Below, in pieces: positions 17,834-26,744 of a stretch of 64,000 nt of DNA (position 1 is the first letter of the stretch; each line of letters opens with the position of its first letter). Source of the stretch: Nitrososphaeraceae archaeon (GTDB lineage Archaea > Thermoproteota > Nitrososphaeria > Nitrososphaerales > Nitrososphaeraceae); assembly GCA_031316115.1 (NCBI GenBank), contig JALDRC010000004.1:248001-312000 (forward strand). The letters are read 5' to 3'. Under the pieces are notes generated by a model. That model worked only from the letters and a program-made list of their open reading frames with translations, had not been told where the DNA came from and did no database searches. The translations under genes and the position numbers were made by a program.

Positions 17834-17956
17834 TTATTTAGAAACTACTATAATATCTATTTCCTTCTGTTTTTCAGAATCAGACTCTTCCCGTTCCTTT
17901 AACAGTTTTTTATATTTTATCCTTAGTTTTTCGGGTATCTCATACTCGAAACACAT
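17834..17956 (-). CDS. Possible small charged protein (40 aa)
   Basis: A short ORF starting MCFEYEIPEKLRIKYKK with strongly charged helical text. A longer in-frame start at 18046 exists, but its extra residues look random. A TATA-like sequence sits too close to this ATG for an ordinary leader, so the gene is doubtful. Confidence 0.25.
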   Translation of the reverse strand: MCFEYEIPEKLRIKYKKLLKEREESDSEKQKEIDIIVVSK

Positions 17957-18155
17957 TGTATTTATATACGATTTCGTCCTAATAAAGATTACAAGTTGAT
18001 TTCTTTGACTTGATCTTATAAAATTAAAACAGATAGGTATCAACAATTATTTTGAATAAATAATAAGTAATGTTGCATTAATTACCAGAATAATTGTTAG
18101 ATAAAGTCGCTTTTTTAATGGATTTTTGATTTATAAATTAGTAGAAAAAAGGCTC

Positions 18156-18258
18156 AAGATAAACAAATTTTTTAGAGTAGATTAAATATATCTTTCAAAA
18201 TTGGGCATAGAACATAATAGGTAGTTGTAGAATATTTCTACATTATTCCATATCTTAA
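18156..18258. repeat. 103-bp perfect inverted repeat, left arm
   Basis: This stretch is the exact reverse complement of 19915-20017 over all 103 bases by my reading. It lies downstream of the moaC-mogA stop. Inside it is a short palindrome around gtagaatatttctac. No similarity to the IS6-like ends in this window. Confidence 0.9.
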
Positions 18259-18404
18259 CAGAGTCTAATTTGATGCTTTAGAAAATATGAGAAATGTTTT
18301 ACGGAAGACCAATGTAAATTAAACAAATAATTTCAAGAACATAAAGCAAAATTTTATTCTATCTAGAAAATAGCTTTAGGATTTAAGTTAAATAAAAAAC
18401 ATTA

Positions 18405-19343
18405 TTAGTGACCCTTTCCTTCAATCATTTTGAAGGCATGAAATATACTAGGTAGAAGGAGATCCAAAGATTGCGATACCCCTTTTGTACTGCCAGGGAG
18501 ATTTATTATAAGAGTTTTTCCTCTAATTCCAGAAATACCTCTTGAAAGCATTGATAAAGGTGTTCTTCTTTGACCAAACGATCGAACAGTTTCAGAAATT
18601 CCATTTGTTTCCCTTTCTATAACTAATTTAGTTGCTTCTGGTGTAACATCTCTTTTACTAAAACCCGTGCCTCCAACTGTTATTATTAAATCAGCCAGTT
18701 TATCATCTGAATATTTAATGAGCTTTGTTTTAATAGTACTAATATCATCAGGCATAATTTCATATCCAATTACATCAGTATTATTTTGATTTTTTAATCG
18801 ATTAACGATCATTTTACCTGATTTATCAATTCTTTTCCCATTAAATGTAGAATCGCTTACAACAAATATAGCAATCTTAACTTTTTTTTCGAGATTTTCA
18901 ATATAATCGTTTTTTCCTCCAGTCTTTTCTAATAATTTTATTGATTCTATTGATAAATGATCATCTATGGGTTTTAGCATGTCATAAACTGTAAGTATAG
19001 CCATAGTACAGCCAGTTAATGCTTCCATTTCAACTCCTGTTTTCCATACACTTTCAACTCTAACAGTTATTTCTATCATGGATTCATGTAATGATAGATT
19101 TACATCAACATGATCAATTGGGATATGATGACAATAGGGAATTAATTCCCAAGTCTTTTTGACACCTAAAATAGCAGATATTTTTGCGGATTCTAAAACA
19201 TTTCCTTTTGGAATACGCTCTTTCTTTATAAGTTCAATACTGGATGGAGTAACCTTAATAGAAGACGTAGCTGTTGCAGATCTTAGTGTATCTACTTTAT
19301 TGGATACATTAACCATTCCACTATGGAAATTATTCTTACTCAT
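18405..19343 (-). CDS. Fused MoaC-MogA/MoaB molybdenum cofactor protein
   Basis: A 312-residue two-domain protein. Residues about 1-150 are MoaC (cyclic pyranopterin monophosphate synthase), with KKTWELIPYCHHIPIDHV and EMEALTGCTMAILTVYDMLK. Residues about 155-312 are a MogA/MoaB domain, which adenylylates molybdopterin, with ITVGGTGFSKRDVTPEAT and LIINLPGSTKGV. Each domain is full length, so the fusion is probably real and functional. The start overlaps the end of moaE by 8 nt. The pair is enclosed by the 103-bp inverted repeat. Confidence 0.92.
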   Translation of the reverse strand: MSKNNFHSGMVNVSNKVDTLRSATATSSIKVTPSSIELIKKERIPKGNVLESAKISAILGVKKTWELIPYCHHIPIDHVDVNLSLHESMIEITVRVESVWKTGVEMEALTGCTMAILTVYDMLKPIDDHLSIESIKLLEKTGGKNDYIENLEKKVKIAIFVVSDSTFNGKRIDKSGKMIVNRLKNQNNTDVIGYEIMPDDISTIKTKLIKYSDDKLADLIITVGGTGFSKRDVTPEATKLVIERETNGISETVRSFGQRRTPLSMLSRGISGIRGKTLIINLPGSTKGVSQSLDLLLPSIFHAFKMIEGKGH

Positions 19344-19755
19344 TTATTTTTACACCATTTAACCACTTACTATATGAAGCTGTTGTTTCCTTTTTCCATA
19401 TTGGACATCTTTTCTTAATATTATCTATTCCATAACTGCACGCTTCAAAAGCTTCTCTTCTATGATAAGATGACACAGCTACAATTACACTTATTTCCCC
19501 AACTGCTAAATTTCCTATTCTATGAATAGCTATGAATTTATTTATGTTCCATTTTTCAAAAATTTCTTTTTCTATTTTTTTCAATATTTCTTGTACCATT
19601 TCTCCATATGCTTCATAAAATATTGATTCGACTTTTTCATCTGAAATATTATCTTTGACATGCCCTGTAAAAATTACTACAGCACCAGACGAATTATCTC
19701 TGATCTGAGAAAATACGTAACTTTGATCGATAATATTTTTAGTTATCGAGATCAT
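19336..19755 (-). CDS. moaE: Molybdopterin synthase catalytic subunit MoaE
   Basis: A 139-residue MoaE, which with MoaD inserts the dithiolene sulfurs into precursor Z. Signatures are GAVVIFTGHVKD, YEAYGEMVQEIL, IHRIGNLAVGEISVIVAVSS and the lysine-bearing CPIWKKETT. It overlaps the downstream moaC-mogA start by 8 nt. MoaD is not in the window. Confidence 0.93.
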   Translation of the reverse strand: MISITKNIIDQSYVFSQIRDNSSGAVVIFTGHVKDNISDEKVESIFYEAYGEMVQEILKKIEKEIFEKWNINKFIAIHRIGNLAVGEISVIVAVSSYHRREAFEACSYGIDNIKKRCPIWKKETTASYSKWLNGVKINE

Positions 19756-19914
19756 TCTTCTATTGCTTTATTGCCACACAGAGATATGATTGTTACATAT
19801 ACTTACTCTCAACAGAAATACTATACTAAAATATTGATCTATCGATAATAAGTAAAGAAATCTAAACAATAGAAAGAACGATTTTTAATTTATATAACGA
19901 AGTATTTTGGGCTC

Positions 19915-20017
19915 TTAAGATATGGAATAATGTAGAAATATTCTACAACTACCTATTATGTTCTATGCCCAATTTTGAAAGATATATTTAATCTACTCTA
20001 AAAAATTTGTTTATCTT
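19915..20017. repeat. 103-bp perfect inverted repeat, right arm
   Basis: Exact reverse complement of 18156-18258. It lies about 160 bp upstream of the moaE start. The intervening 1.66 kb holds only the two Moco genes and their flanks. Read on the minus strand it precedes the operon and could contain promoter sequence. Confidence 0.9.
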
Positions 20018-20455
20018 AACATAGCTCAAATTATTTTAGAAGATAGATTTTTTTCATGAGTTTTATATTAACTTTATAACACTACATTATAATACTAAAT
20101 AGAGTAATATTTATGAAATAGGATTTGTTGTTTTTACAAATAAACTCAAACGATAAAATATCTAATGATAGAAAGGAAACCAAGATACAATATACAAGAA
20201 TTGTATTTAATTCTGACTAAAGATATAATGTATTCATAATAGATGAAGTTTAGAAGTTGGCAAAATATTATAGATTATGAATTAAGATCTTAATTTCCTA
20301 TTTAGAAGGATTATAATCTCAATTAAATTATGATTTGTGTCATTGATCTTCTCAAATATTTTTCTCAATCTTAGAATGAAGATTCATATAATATGCCATA
20401 TTAAATGAATATCCAAGTTATGAAATTATTAACCAAGTATAACTTATTATTCGTC
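20018..20455. other. Non-coding AT-rich interval
   Basis: About 440 bp between the Moco repeat and the XPB helicase. I see no gene, RNA or insertion sequence remnant. Confidence 0.4.
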
Positions 20456-21829
20456 TTAAATACTTCTTAAAGCTTGCTTCCTTCTAGCACTCATATTAAT
20501 CTCTTGTGTTTCCGATGAGATCAATTCTATTAATCTTGCTCTTTTATTTGAATCAGGTTTAGTTCTAAGCAGACGTCCCAAACGTTGAATAAATTCTCTT
20601 TTACTACCTGTTCCGCTAACAATTATACCTAATTCTGCATCTGGAATATCTACACCCTCATCTAGTACTTTGGATGTTACTATAACATTATATCTATCAC
20701 CCTTAAATCCATTTAAAACATCATGTCTTTCCTGTTTACTTGATTTGTAGGTTATATAAGGAATAAGAAATTTGTTTGAGATTGTATATACTAATTTATT
20801 ATGTTGTGTAAATATAATAGTTTTTAACCATTGATTCTCATTCAATATCTTTGTTAATTCTTCAATCTTGGATTTACTATTTAGAGCAATGTCTAAAGCA
20901 TTATTTCTAGCTAGTAGAGCTTCACGAGCATATTTATTTTTCCCTGATATCATGATTAATTTCTTTAAACCGACTGGACCCCGCAAATTAATCCCGAGTT
21001 TTTTTAAGAGGATCCGATATAAACAATAATTTTTTTCATATTGTTTTTTTTCTTCTTCTGATAATTTTACGTATATTCTTTCTAATTCAAATGATGCTAA
21101 ATATTTAGCTCTTGTTAATTCATTAAGTTGTGAGGAGAATACAATACCTCCTACTAATTTTGGAAATTCTATGTGTAGATTATCTTCTCTTTCATATGTA
21201 GCAGTAAGACCAAGTCTATATTTTGAAGTAAATTGTTCTGCAATTGTCTTATATCCTGGTGCAGCCAAATGATGCAATTCGTCGAAAATAATTAGATCAA
21301 ATTTGTTTCCTATATACGGAGCTTTAAGATAAGCAGAATCATATGTAGAGACAGTAATTCCACTTACGTTAAAAATCCCTCCTCCTATATTTCCTATCAT
21401 TACTTTGAAATATTTATTAAGAATACTAGTCCATTGATTCATTAGATCAATAGTTGGTACTATGATAATTGATGAAGAATTAATTATTTCAATTATCTTT
21501 ACAGCTATTATTGTTTTCCCTGACCCAGTAGGTAATACTATACATCCTTTTTTTCCTGCACCTAGCCAATTTTTAATTGCTTGTTTTTGATATGTTCTGA
21601 AAGATAGTTTAATATTTGAAGAAACATTAAGCTGTGGAGTTGGAATTATGTCATTAACATCATCTTCATATTCAATCCCGCTTTGTTGTAAATATGAGAT
21701 AATGTTTGAATGGTATAAAGCTTGTGCTCTTAATTGGTTTGTTCTTGGATCTGGTACTGTATAGGGAATTTGACCGAGACCTGATAAAATAATTGAACCT
21801 TTATCATATTTTAGAAATACTTTTAGCAA
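20456..21829 (-). CDS. XPB/Rad25-like superfamily 2 DNA helicase
   Basis: A 457-residue SF2 ATPase resembling archaeal XPB, which is implicated in nucleotide excision repair. After a damage-recognition-like N-terminal region (about 1-75), helicase motif I is VLPTGSGKTI, motif II FDELHH (DEAH variant), motif III LTATYER, then a C-terminal RecA fold with motif V SKVLDEGVDIPDA and motif VI FIQRLGRLLR. A Bax1-type nuclease partner is not adjacent. ATG start. Confidence 0.9.
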   Translation of the reverse strand: MLKVFLKYDKGSIILSGLGQIPYTVPDPRTNQLRAQALYHSNIISYLQQSGIEYEDDVNDIIPTPQLNVSSNIKLSFRTYQKQAIKNWLGAGKKGCIVLPTGSGKTIIAVKIIEIINSSSIIIVPTIDLMNQWTSILNKYFKVMIGNIGGGIFNVSGITVSTYDSAYLKAPYIGNKFDLIIFDELHHLAAPGYKTIAEQFTSKYRLGLTATYEREDNLHIEFPKLVGGIVFSSQLNELTRAKYLASFELERIYVKLSEEEKKQYEKNYCLYRILLKKLGINLRGPVGLKKLIMISGKNKYAREALLARNNALDIALNSKSKIEELTKILNENQWLKTIIFTQHNKLVYTISNKFLIPYITYKSSKQERHDVLNGFKGDRYNVIVTSKVLDEGVDIPDAELGIIVSGTGSKREFIQRLGRLLRTKPDSNKRARLIELISSETQEINMSARRKQALRSI

Positions 21830-21896
21830 GAGATAAGTTATAAATATAATTCTTTTTATTTAATCTTTTTAAATCTAAAATTTATGCTATATTTTT

Positions 21897-22241
21897 TTAA
21901 TAATCTTGACGTTTTCTCCATGCGAACATAATAAATACAAAAGGAATCATCATGATAGCAGTAGCTATAAGGATAGGTTGCATAATTCCAGCGTCAACTG
22001 GCATTCCTACTGCATAAAAATACGGAAAAGGATAAATGCCTGAAACAAAAAACCACATAGCAATTAGTCCTAAGATGAAAGGTGTGTTTCTTCTTAGAAA
22101 ACTTTTAGGTTGTTTTTTGGAAATGGCACATCTTTTACATTTACGTTCAGACTCTATTAGACATGAAGAACACGTATTTCTATCACAATATACACATGAG
22201 ATATTACCAAATTGCGAACCACAAATATGACATCGTTCCAA
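21897..22241 (-). CDS. Zinc-finger membrane protein (114 aa)
   Basis: A 114-residue protein with an N-terminal double zinc finger of B-box-like spacing (CHICG, CVYCDRNTCSSC, CKRC within residues 4-38), a basic linker (KKQPKSFLRR) and two membrane segments (about residues 52-72 and 84-106). The finger would face the cytoplasm. Function unknown. Confidence 0.7.
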   Translation of the reverse strand: MERCHICGSQFGNISCVYCDRNTCSSCLIESERKCKRCAISKKQPKSFLRRNTPFILGLIAMWFFVSGIYPFPYFYAVGMPVDAGIMQPILIATAIMMIPFVFIMFAWRKRQDY

Positions 22242-22352
22242 TAGTTTAATAAGATGAATATAATCTATTTAATATTTATTTATATATAATTAATTTCTAT
22301 TAAACTTTTTCGATAATATGTAAATTATGTCTATTAACGATGCTAGACATCA

Positions 22353-23149
22353 TGAACAAAAATAAAAATTAGGGGTATTAGATTCCTTTCTATTTTTATT
22401 TGCTTTTGTTTTAAGGAATAGATCTGCTGTATAGTTTTCCTTCTAATGCTAGTTTGTACATCTCTGCTACATATGGGTTCTTTCCTGGTGTTTCAGCACC
22501 AAGTTCTACCAAACGTGCATACACTCTTACTACATATGCAAGAGCACCCATGAAAGCTACAACTACTCCCATGTTGAACATCCAGTGGTTTGGTACCGCA
22601 AATATTTCTTCTACGAACCAAAAGTGCCACATTTCATTAACACCTATGGTAAACATTGTAGCCAAGTAACCGATTATGGTTATCTTTAATCCTGTGTTCA
22701 TAGAGTTGTTTGGACCCTACAGTACTCTTCTGTCATACATCGCTACAAATCCCCATCCCAATGGTAATGCAATAAAGGGCTGTATAAAACCACCAATGGG
22801 CAGGTGTAAATGCACTATCTCTAATTGCTGTTTGATGTAATGAACCATCAACAAAGTTGTCTACTTACGGATGCAGCAATAGAACCTAGCATAATTACCA
22901 TTATGTAGATCTTTTTTAGTCTTTGAATTTCTACTTCTTTCGGTATGAGTGCAGGCATCTGAGCCATTTTTATCAAGGATTCTTCTTTAAAGTAACATTT
23001 AAGTATATATTAAAAAAAAGAATGAACAAAGATAAAAATTATAGATAAAAACAGATAATTATTGTAGAATATATATTATTTATGGATAATTGTTATGAGA
23101 TTTATTATAACAATAGAATAATCATTAATGATTATCATTAATGATAAAC
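22353..23149. repeat. amoC inverted repeat, left arm (797 bp)
   Basis: Reverse complement of 25999-26802. Identity is complete outside about 22715-22875, where I count a net 7-bp loss (a 6-bp shortening, a 1-bp loss, a 2-bp gain, a 2-bp loss) plus a few substitutions. This accounts exactly for the 797 versus 804 bp arm lengths. The arm carries an amoC copy, its promoter and about 180 bp beyond it. Confidence 0.9.
22411..22967 (-). pseudogene. amoC: Broken second copy of amoC
   Basis: Degenerate copy of the gene at 26181-26744 in opposite orientation. The first roughly 33 codons and the last 96 codons (from MNTGLKITI to the stop) are identical to the intact copy. The middle is frameshifted by indels, the first of which (a 2-bp loss) falls just before the copper-site aspartate. 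The promoter region is unchanged, so it may still be transcribed. A 96-residue C-terminal fragment remains open. Alternatives are a sequencing or assembly artefact in a repeat. Confidence 0.85.
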
Positions 23150-23645
23150 TAGTTTTAGATAAACTGAAATCTAAAAGTTTTTCCTAAGAATAAAATTATC
23201 ATATTTTTGGAATATATCGAATTTGTTTTGTATATAAAATCTATGTTTTGGGAAGAAAATGTAAATATCATTATTTGATAAATACAAAAAAGATAAAAAA
23301 TTAAATCTTATTTAAATCTTATTTTAAGTAATAAAACAATAAAAACTATTTGATAAAAATTGATATCTATAGATCATTTTACATCATTATTTTTTTATAA
23401 GTTATAAGTTTTCTTGTAACGACGAGTAAATTTTGATAAACAAGAATTTAAGTTAGCCATACGAGTTAAAAGAGTTTTAGATTGTTATGATGTAATTAGT
23501 TTTATAATATGTATAATAAGATCATTATGCGAACCTATCCTTTACTTTCTAAATTCTCCATAATATTATACAAATATGAAAATTTTGCGGATACTTTAAT
23601 TTAGTTCTGGAAAGAGATAAATAATATTTATTTATTGTAATTTCC
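23150..23645. other. Non-coding AT-rich interval inside the amoC inverted repeat
   Basis: About 495 bp between the left repeat arm and the repeat-protein gene. No gene or RNA recognised. Confidence 0.4.
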
Positions 23646-24296
23646 ATGAAAGATAAAAGTATATTTTTTATCCTTTCGATTCTAACAATTATCCTTTTGC
23701 TAACATCTATAGATCAGGTAACTTTTTCTCAAACTGACAATACAAGTATCGTGGAAAATACTTTGGAATCTGAGAATCAAGTTAGTTTTGCTGGAAATAC
23801 AGCTGTATTGGATGAATTAATAGATAACATGAGTAATAGAGCTGAACAGGTTGTTGGTGAGAACGTAACAGAAGGAGCTGAACAGGTTGTTGGTGAGAAC
23901 GTAACAGAAGGAGCTGAACAGGTTGTTGGTGAGAACGTAACAGAAGGAGCTGAACAGGTTGTTGGTGAGAACGTAACAGAAGGAGCTGAACAGGTTGTTG
24001 GTGAGAACGTAACAGAAGGAGCTGAACAGGTTGTTGGTGAGAACGTAACAGAAGGAGCTGAACAGGTTGTTGGTGAGAACGTAACAGAAGGAGCTGAACA
24101 GGTTGTTGGTGAGAACGTAACAGAAGGAGCTGAACAGGTTGTTGGTGAGAACGTAACAGAAGGAGCTGAACAGGTTGTTGGTGAGAACGTAACAGAAGGA
24201 GCTGAACAATTAAATAGATCTAACGAGGGACCTGAAGAAAAAGAAGGAAATATCTTTGATCAAATACTTGAAGGACTTGGAGGACTATTTAAGTAA
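23646..24296 (+). CDS. Secreted protein with ten identical 12-residue repeats
   Basis: A 216-residue protein: signal peptide (residues 1-29, hydrophobic IFFILSILTIILLLT, ending near FSQ), a short unique stretch, ten tandem copies of AEQVVGENVTEG, then a C-terminal EGNIFDQILEGLGGLF. Each repeat contains an N-V-T sequon, giving ten potential N-glycosylation sites. The acidic helical repeats suggest an extracellular rod or surface protein; no homolog recognised. Located in the loop between the amoC arms. Upstream ATG at 23646 follows a TATA-like AT run. Confidence 0.75.
   Translation: MKDKSIFFILSILTIILLLTSIDQVTFSQTDNTSIVENTLESENQVSFAGNTAVLDELIDNMSNRAEQVVGENVTEGAEQVVGENVTEGAEQVVGENVTEGAEQVVGENVTEGAEQVVGENVTEGAEQVVGENVTEGAEQVVGENVTEGAEQVVGENVTEGAEQVVGENVTEGAEQVVGENVTEGAEQLNRSNEGPEEKEGNIFDQILEGLGGLFK
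23841..24200. repeat. Ten perfect 36-bp tandem repeats
   Basis: Ten consecutive 36-bp units begin with gctgaacaggttgttggtg and are identical base for base, all in frame within the secreted repeat protein. Lack of any synonymous drift implies recent expansion or continuous homogenisation. There are no spacers, so this is not a CRISPR array. Confidence 0.95.
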
Positions 24297-24345
24297 GATT
24301 TTAAATTTAATTTTTTTCTGAATTTTACTTTTTGTAGTTTTAACT

Positions 24346-25938
24346 GTGAACCAAAATACATTAATTTCTAAGAAATATCATAAATTTACCAAACATTCTC
24401 CAATTAGTGTATATTCAAATACACATATTCTAGACTGGGATAATAAACCATTACCATTCAAATTCTATAAAAATCCAAATCATATAGATTTACCAAGAAA
24501 TTTTCCCCTTCCAGATCAGAATACTTTTGTATCTTTAGAAAAAGAACAAAGTTCTTTTAAATTTCATCCAATAAAATTAGACATCTTAAGAGTTTCTCAA
24601 CTTTTATTCTTTTCAGCAGGGATTACTAGAATACTTAAATTTAACAATGCAGTGTATTACATGCGAGCCTCATCGGCTACAGGGGCTTTATATCCAATAG
24701 AAATTTATTTATCATGTGCACAACTACCAGGTATAAAGGATGGAATATATCATTTCTGCCCAGCAGATTTTACCTTAAACAAATTATATAAAGGGGATTT
24801 TACAGACACATTATATCAGATCTCTGGAGAAAACATAACAATAAGACAAGCACCAATAACTCTTATTTTTACTTCTATTGGATGGAGAAATTCTTGGAAA
24901 TACCAGACCAGATCTTATCGTCACTGGTTTTGGGATGCTGGTACAATTATATCAAACTATTTAGCTCTTTGTAATGCAAACTCCTTTTCAACTGAGATTA
25001 TTTTAGGCTTCCAAGATGAGAATCTTAATAAATTACTTTGTTTGAAACAAAGAGAAGAGGCAGCAATAATATTATCGCCCTTGTATACAAATAAAACATT
25101 GAAAAAAAGCTCAAATTCATACAAAAAACAATTGTTTGAATTTGAGACTATTCCACTGTCTAAATATGTGATAGAGTATCCAAAAATATGGGAACTACAT
25201 ACAGGATCTTCTTTGACTGATAAAGTTGATGTCAAAAAATGGAACAAATTAGGAAAAAAGGTATTAGATGATAAAAAACTAAATAAATTAAATATGATAC
25301 AAGCAATTGGTCTAAATGGATATAGTTTAAAAGATGTGATTCTTAAAAGAGGTTCTACAAGAAAATTTTCTATAAAATCGATAAGCAAGTCACAGTTGGA
25401 ACATATTTTGTATTTGGCAAGTAAAACGATACCATTTGACTTTGTTGAAAATTATAGCTTAGTAGATGCTTATATAATCGTAAATTCAGTAAAAGAGCTT
25501 GAATCTGGCAGTTATTTCTATAATAAAAATAGTTATAAACTACATAAACTCGAAGAGGGTAATTTTAGAAAAGTATCTGAACATTTGTGTTTAGATCAAG
25601 AATTATTCGGAAATGCAAGCATTGTTTGTTTTTTTATGGCAAATCTTAATAAAATATTAAGTATATGGGGTAATAGAGGATATAGAGCTGTACAGTTAGA
25701 AGGAGGAATACGGATAGGAAAAATGTACCTTGCGGCATAGGCTTATAATTTAGGAGCTTCGGGTTCTACCTTCTATGATGACGAAGTAACAGACTTCTTT
25801 GCTCCCCACTCCGTGAACAAAAATCCAATAACAGCAATTGGAATAGGATATCCAAGTTACACTTCTAAATCCGGGGAAATATTAAGTATAAAACTAGATC
25901 GGAATACCATATTAAAAGATCTTAAGAGAGATATTTAA
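24346..25938 (+). pseudogene. SagB/ThcOx-type nitroreductase-like dehydrogenase interrupted by an in-frame TAG
   Basis: A GTG-started reading frame of 530 codons that carries one amber codon at 25738-25740. The first 464 residues hold one nitroreductase-like (FMN) domain (RASSATGALYPIEIYL near residue 105) and most of a second (RGSTRKFSIKSISKSQL near residue 332). After the TAG the same frame continues 65 codons with the expected end of the second domain (LGASGSTFYDDEVTDFF, then SGEILSIKL) to TAA. Family members read YLAAYALGLGAS-like here, so a Tyr codon probably mutated to TAG. SagB-type enzymes oxidise azolines in thiazole/oxazole peptides, but stand-alone archaeal members have no known substrate. 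Confidence 0.8.
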
Positions 25939-26002
25939 AATTATAAATGAAATCCTGCATATTTTGAATAATTTTCTATATAAAAATTACAATAATTGGT
26001 TT

Positions 26003-26027
26003 ATCATTAATGATAATCATTAATGAT
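26003..26027. promoter_or_regulatory. Tandem palindromes upstream of amoC
   Basis: Two copies of the perfect 12-bp palindrome atcattaatgat lie 13 bp apart (26003-26014 and 26016-26027), about 110 bp upstream of the amoC TATA box. The left repeat arm carries the same pair. Such paired dyads resemble operator sites of dimeric regulators, but a role is inference. Confidence 0.4.
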
Positions 26028-26133
26028 TATTCTATTGTTATAATAAATCTCATAACAATTATCCATAAATAATATATATTCTACAATAATTATCTGTTTT
26101 TATCTATAATTTTTATCTTTGTTCATTCTTTTT

Positions 26134-26145
26134 TTTAATATATAC
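26134..26145 (+). promoter_or_regulatory. Putative amoC TATA box
   Basis: TTTAATATATAC centred about 41 bp before the amoC ATG matches the archaeal TATA element. Transcription would begin near 26165, giving a leader of about 15 nt. The identical sequence occurs upstream of the broken copy. Confidence 0.6.
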
Positions 26146-26180
26146 TTAAATGTTACTTTAAAGAAGAATCCTTGATAAAA

Positions 26181-26744
26181 ATGGCTCAGATGCCTGCACT
26201 CATACCGAAAGAAGTAGAAATTCAAAGACTAAAAAAGATCTACATAATGGTAATTATGCTAGGTTCTATTGCTGCATCCGTAGAAGTAGACAACTTTGTT
26301 GATGGTTCATTACATCAAACAGCTATTAGAGATAGTGCATTTACACCTGCCCATTGGTGGTTATACAGCCACTTTATTGCATTACCATTAGGATGGGGAT
26401 TTGTAGCGATGTATGACAGAAGAGTACCTGTACTTAGAGGTCCAAACAACTCTATGAACACAGGATTAAAGATAACCATAATCGGTTACTTGGCTACAAT
26501 GTTTACCATAGGTGTTAATGAAATGTGGCACTTTTGGTTCGTAGAAGAAATATTTGCTGTACCAAACCACTGGATGTTCAACATGGGAGTAGTTGTAGCT
26601 TTCATGGGTGCTCTTGCATATGTAGTAAGAGTGTATGCACGTTTGGTAGAACTTGGTGCTGAAACACCAGGAAAGAACCCATATGTAGCAGAGATGTACA
26701 AACTAGCATTAGAAGGAAAACTATACAGCAGATCTATTCCTTAA
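26181..26744 (+). CDS. amoC: Ammonia monooxygenase subunit C
   Basis: A 187-residue archaeal AmoC, an integral membrane subunit of ammonia monooxygenase. The copper-site pattern D-x3-H-x12-H known from PmoC is present as D41, H45 and H58. Several membrane spans follow (for example ALPLGWGFVAMYD and MGVVVAFMGALAYVV). The start is the ATG at MAQMPALIPKE, as in other archaea; an in-frame TTG three codons upstream is less likely. Multiple amoC copies are common in group I.1b archaea. It lies about 22 kb from amoA and amoB in this window. Confidence 0.96.
   Translation: MAQMPALIPKEVEIQRLKKIYIMVIMLGSIAASVEVDNFVDGSLHQTAIRDSAFTPAHWWLYSHFIALPLGWGFVAMYDRRVPVLRGPNNSMNTGLKITIIGYLATMFTIGVNEMWHFWFVEEIFAVPNHWMFNMGVVVAFMGALAYVVRVYARLVELGAETPGKNPYVAEMYKLALEGKLYSRSIP

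Noticed and set aside
18156-20017. Interpreting the 103-bp repeats as ends of an IS6-like element
   Set aside because: No match to the ggtgctgttaagttaa ends and no transposase between them.
23841-24200. Possible CRISPR array
   Set aside because: Units are directly adjacent with no spacers and are in frame within a protein gene.
23817-24209. Long minus-strand ORF of repeated SSFCYVLTNNLF
   Set aside because: It is the reverse reading of the 36-bp coding repeats; the plus strand has the signal peptide and a sensible product.
24346-25938. Amber codon as pyrrolysine
   Set aside because: No Pyl machinery is visible and ammonia-oxidizing archaea are not known to use it; a point mutation is simpler.
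26486-26701. Minus-strand ORF opposite amoC, also seen in the other arm
   Set aside because: It is only a shadow of amoC duplicated by the inverted repeat.
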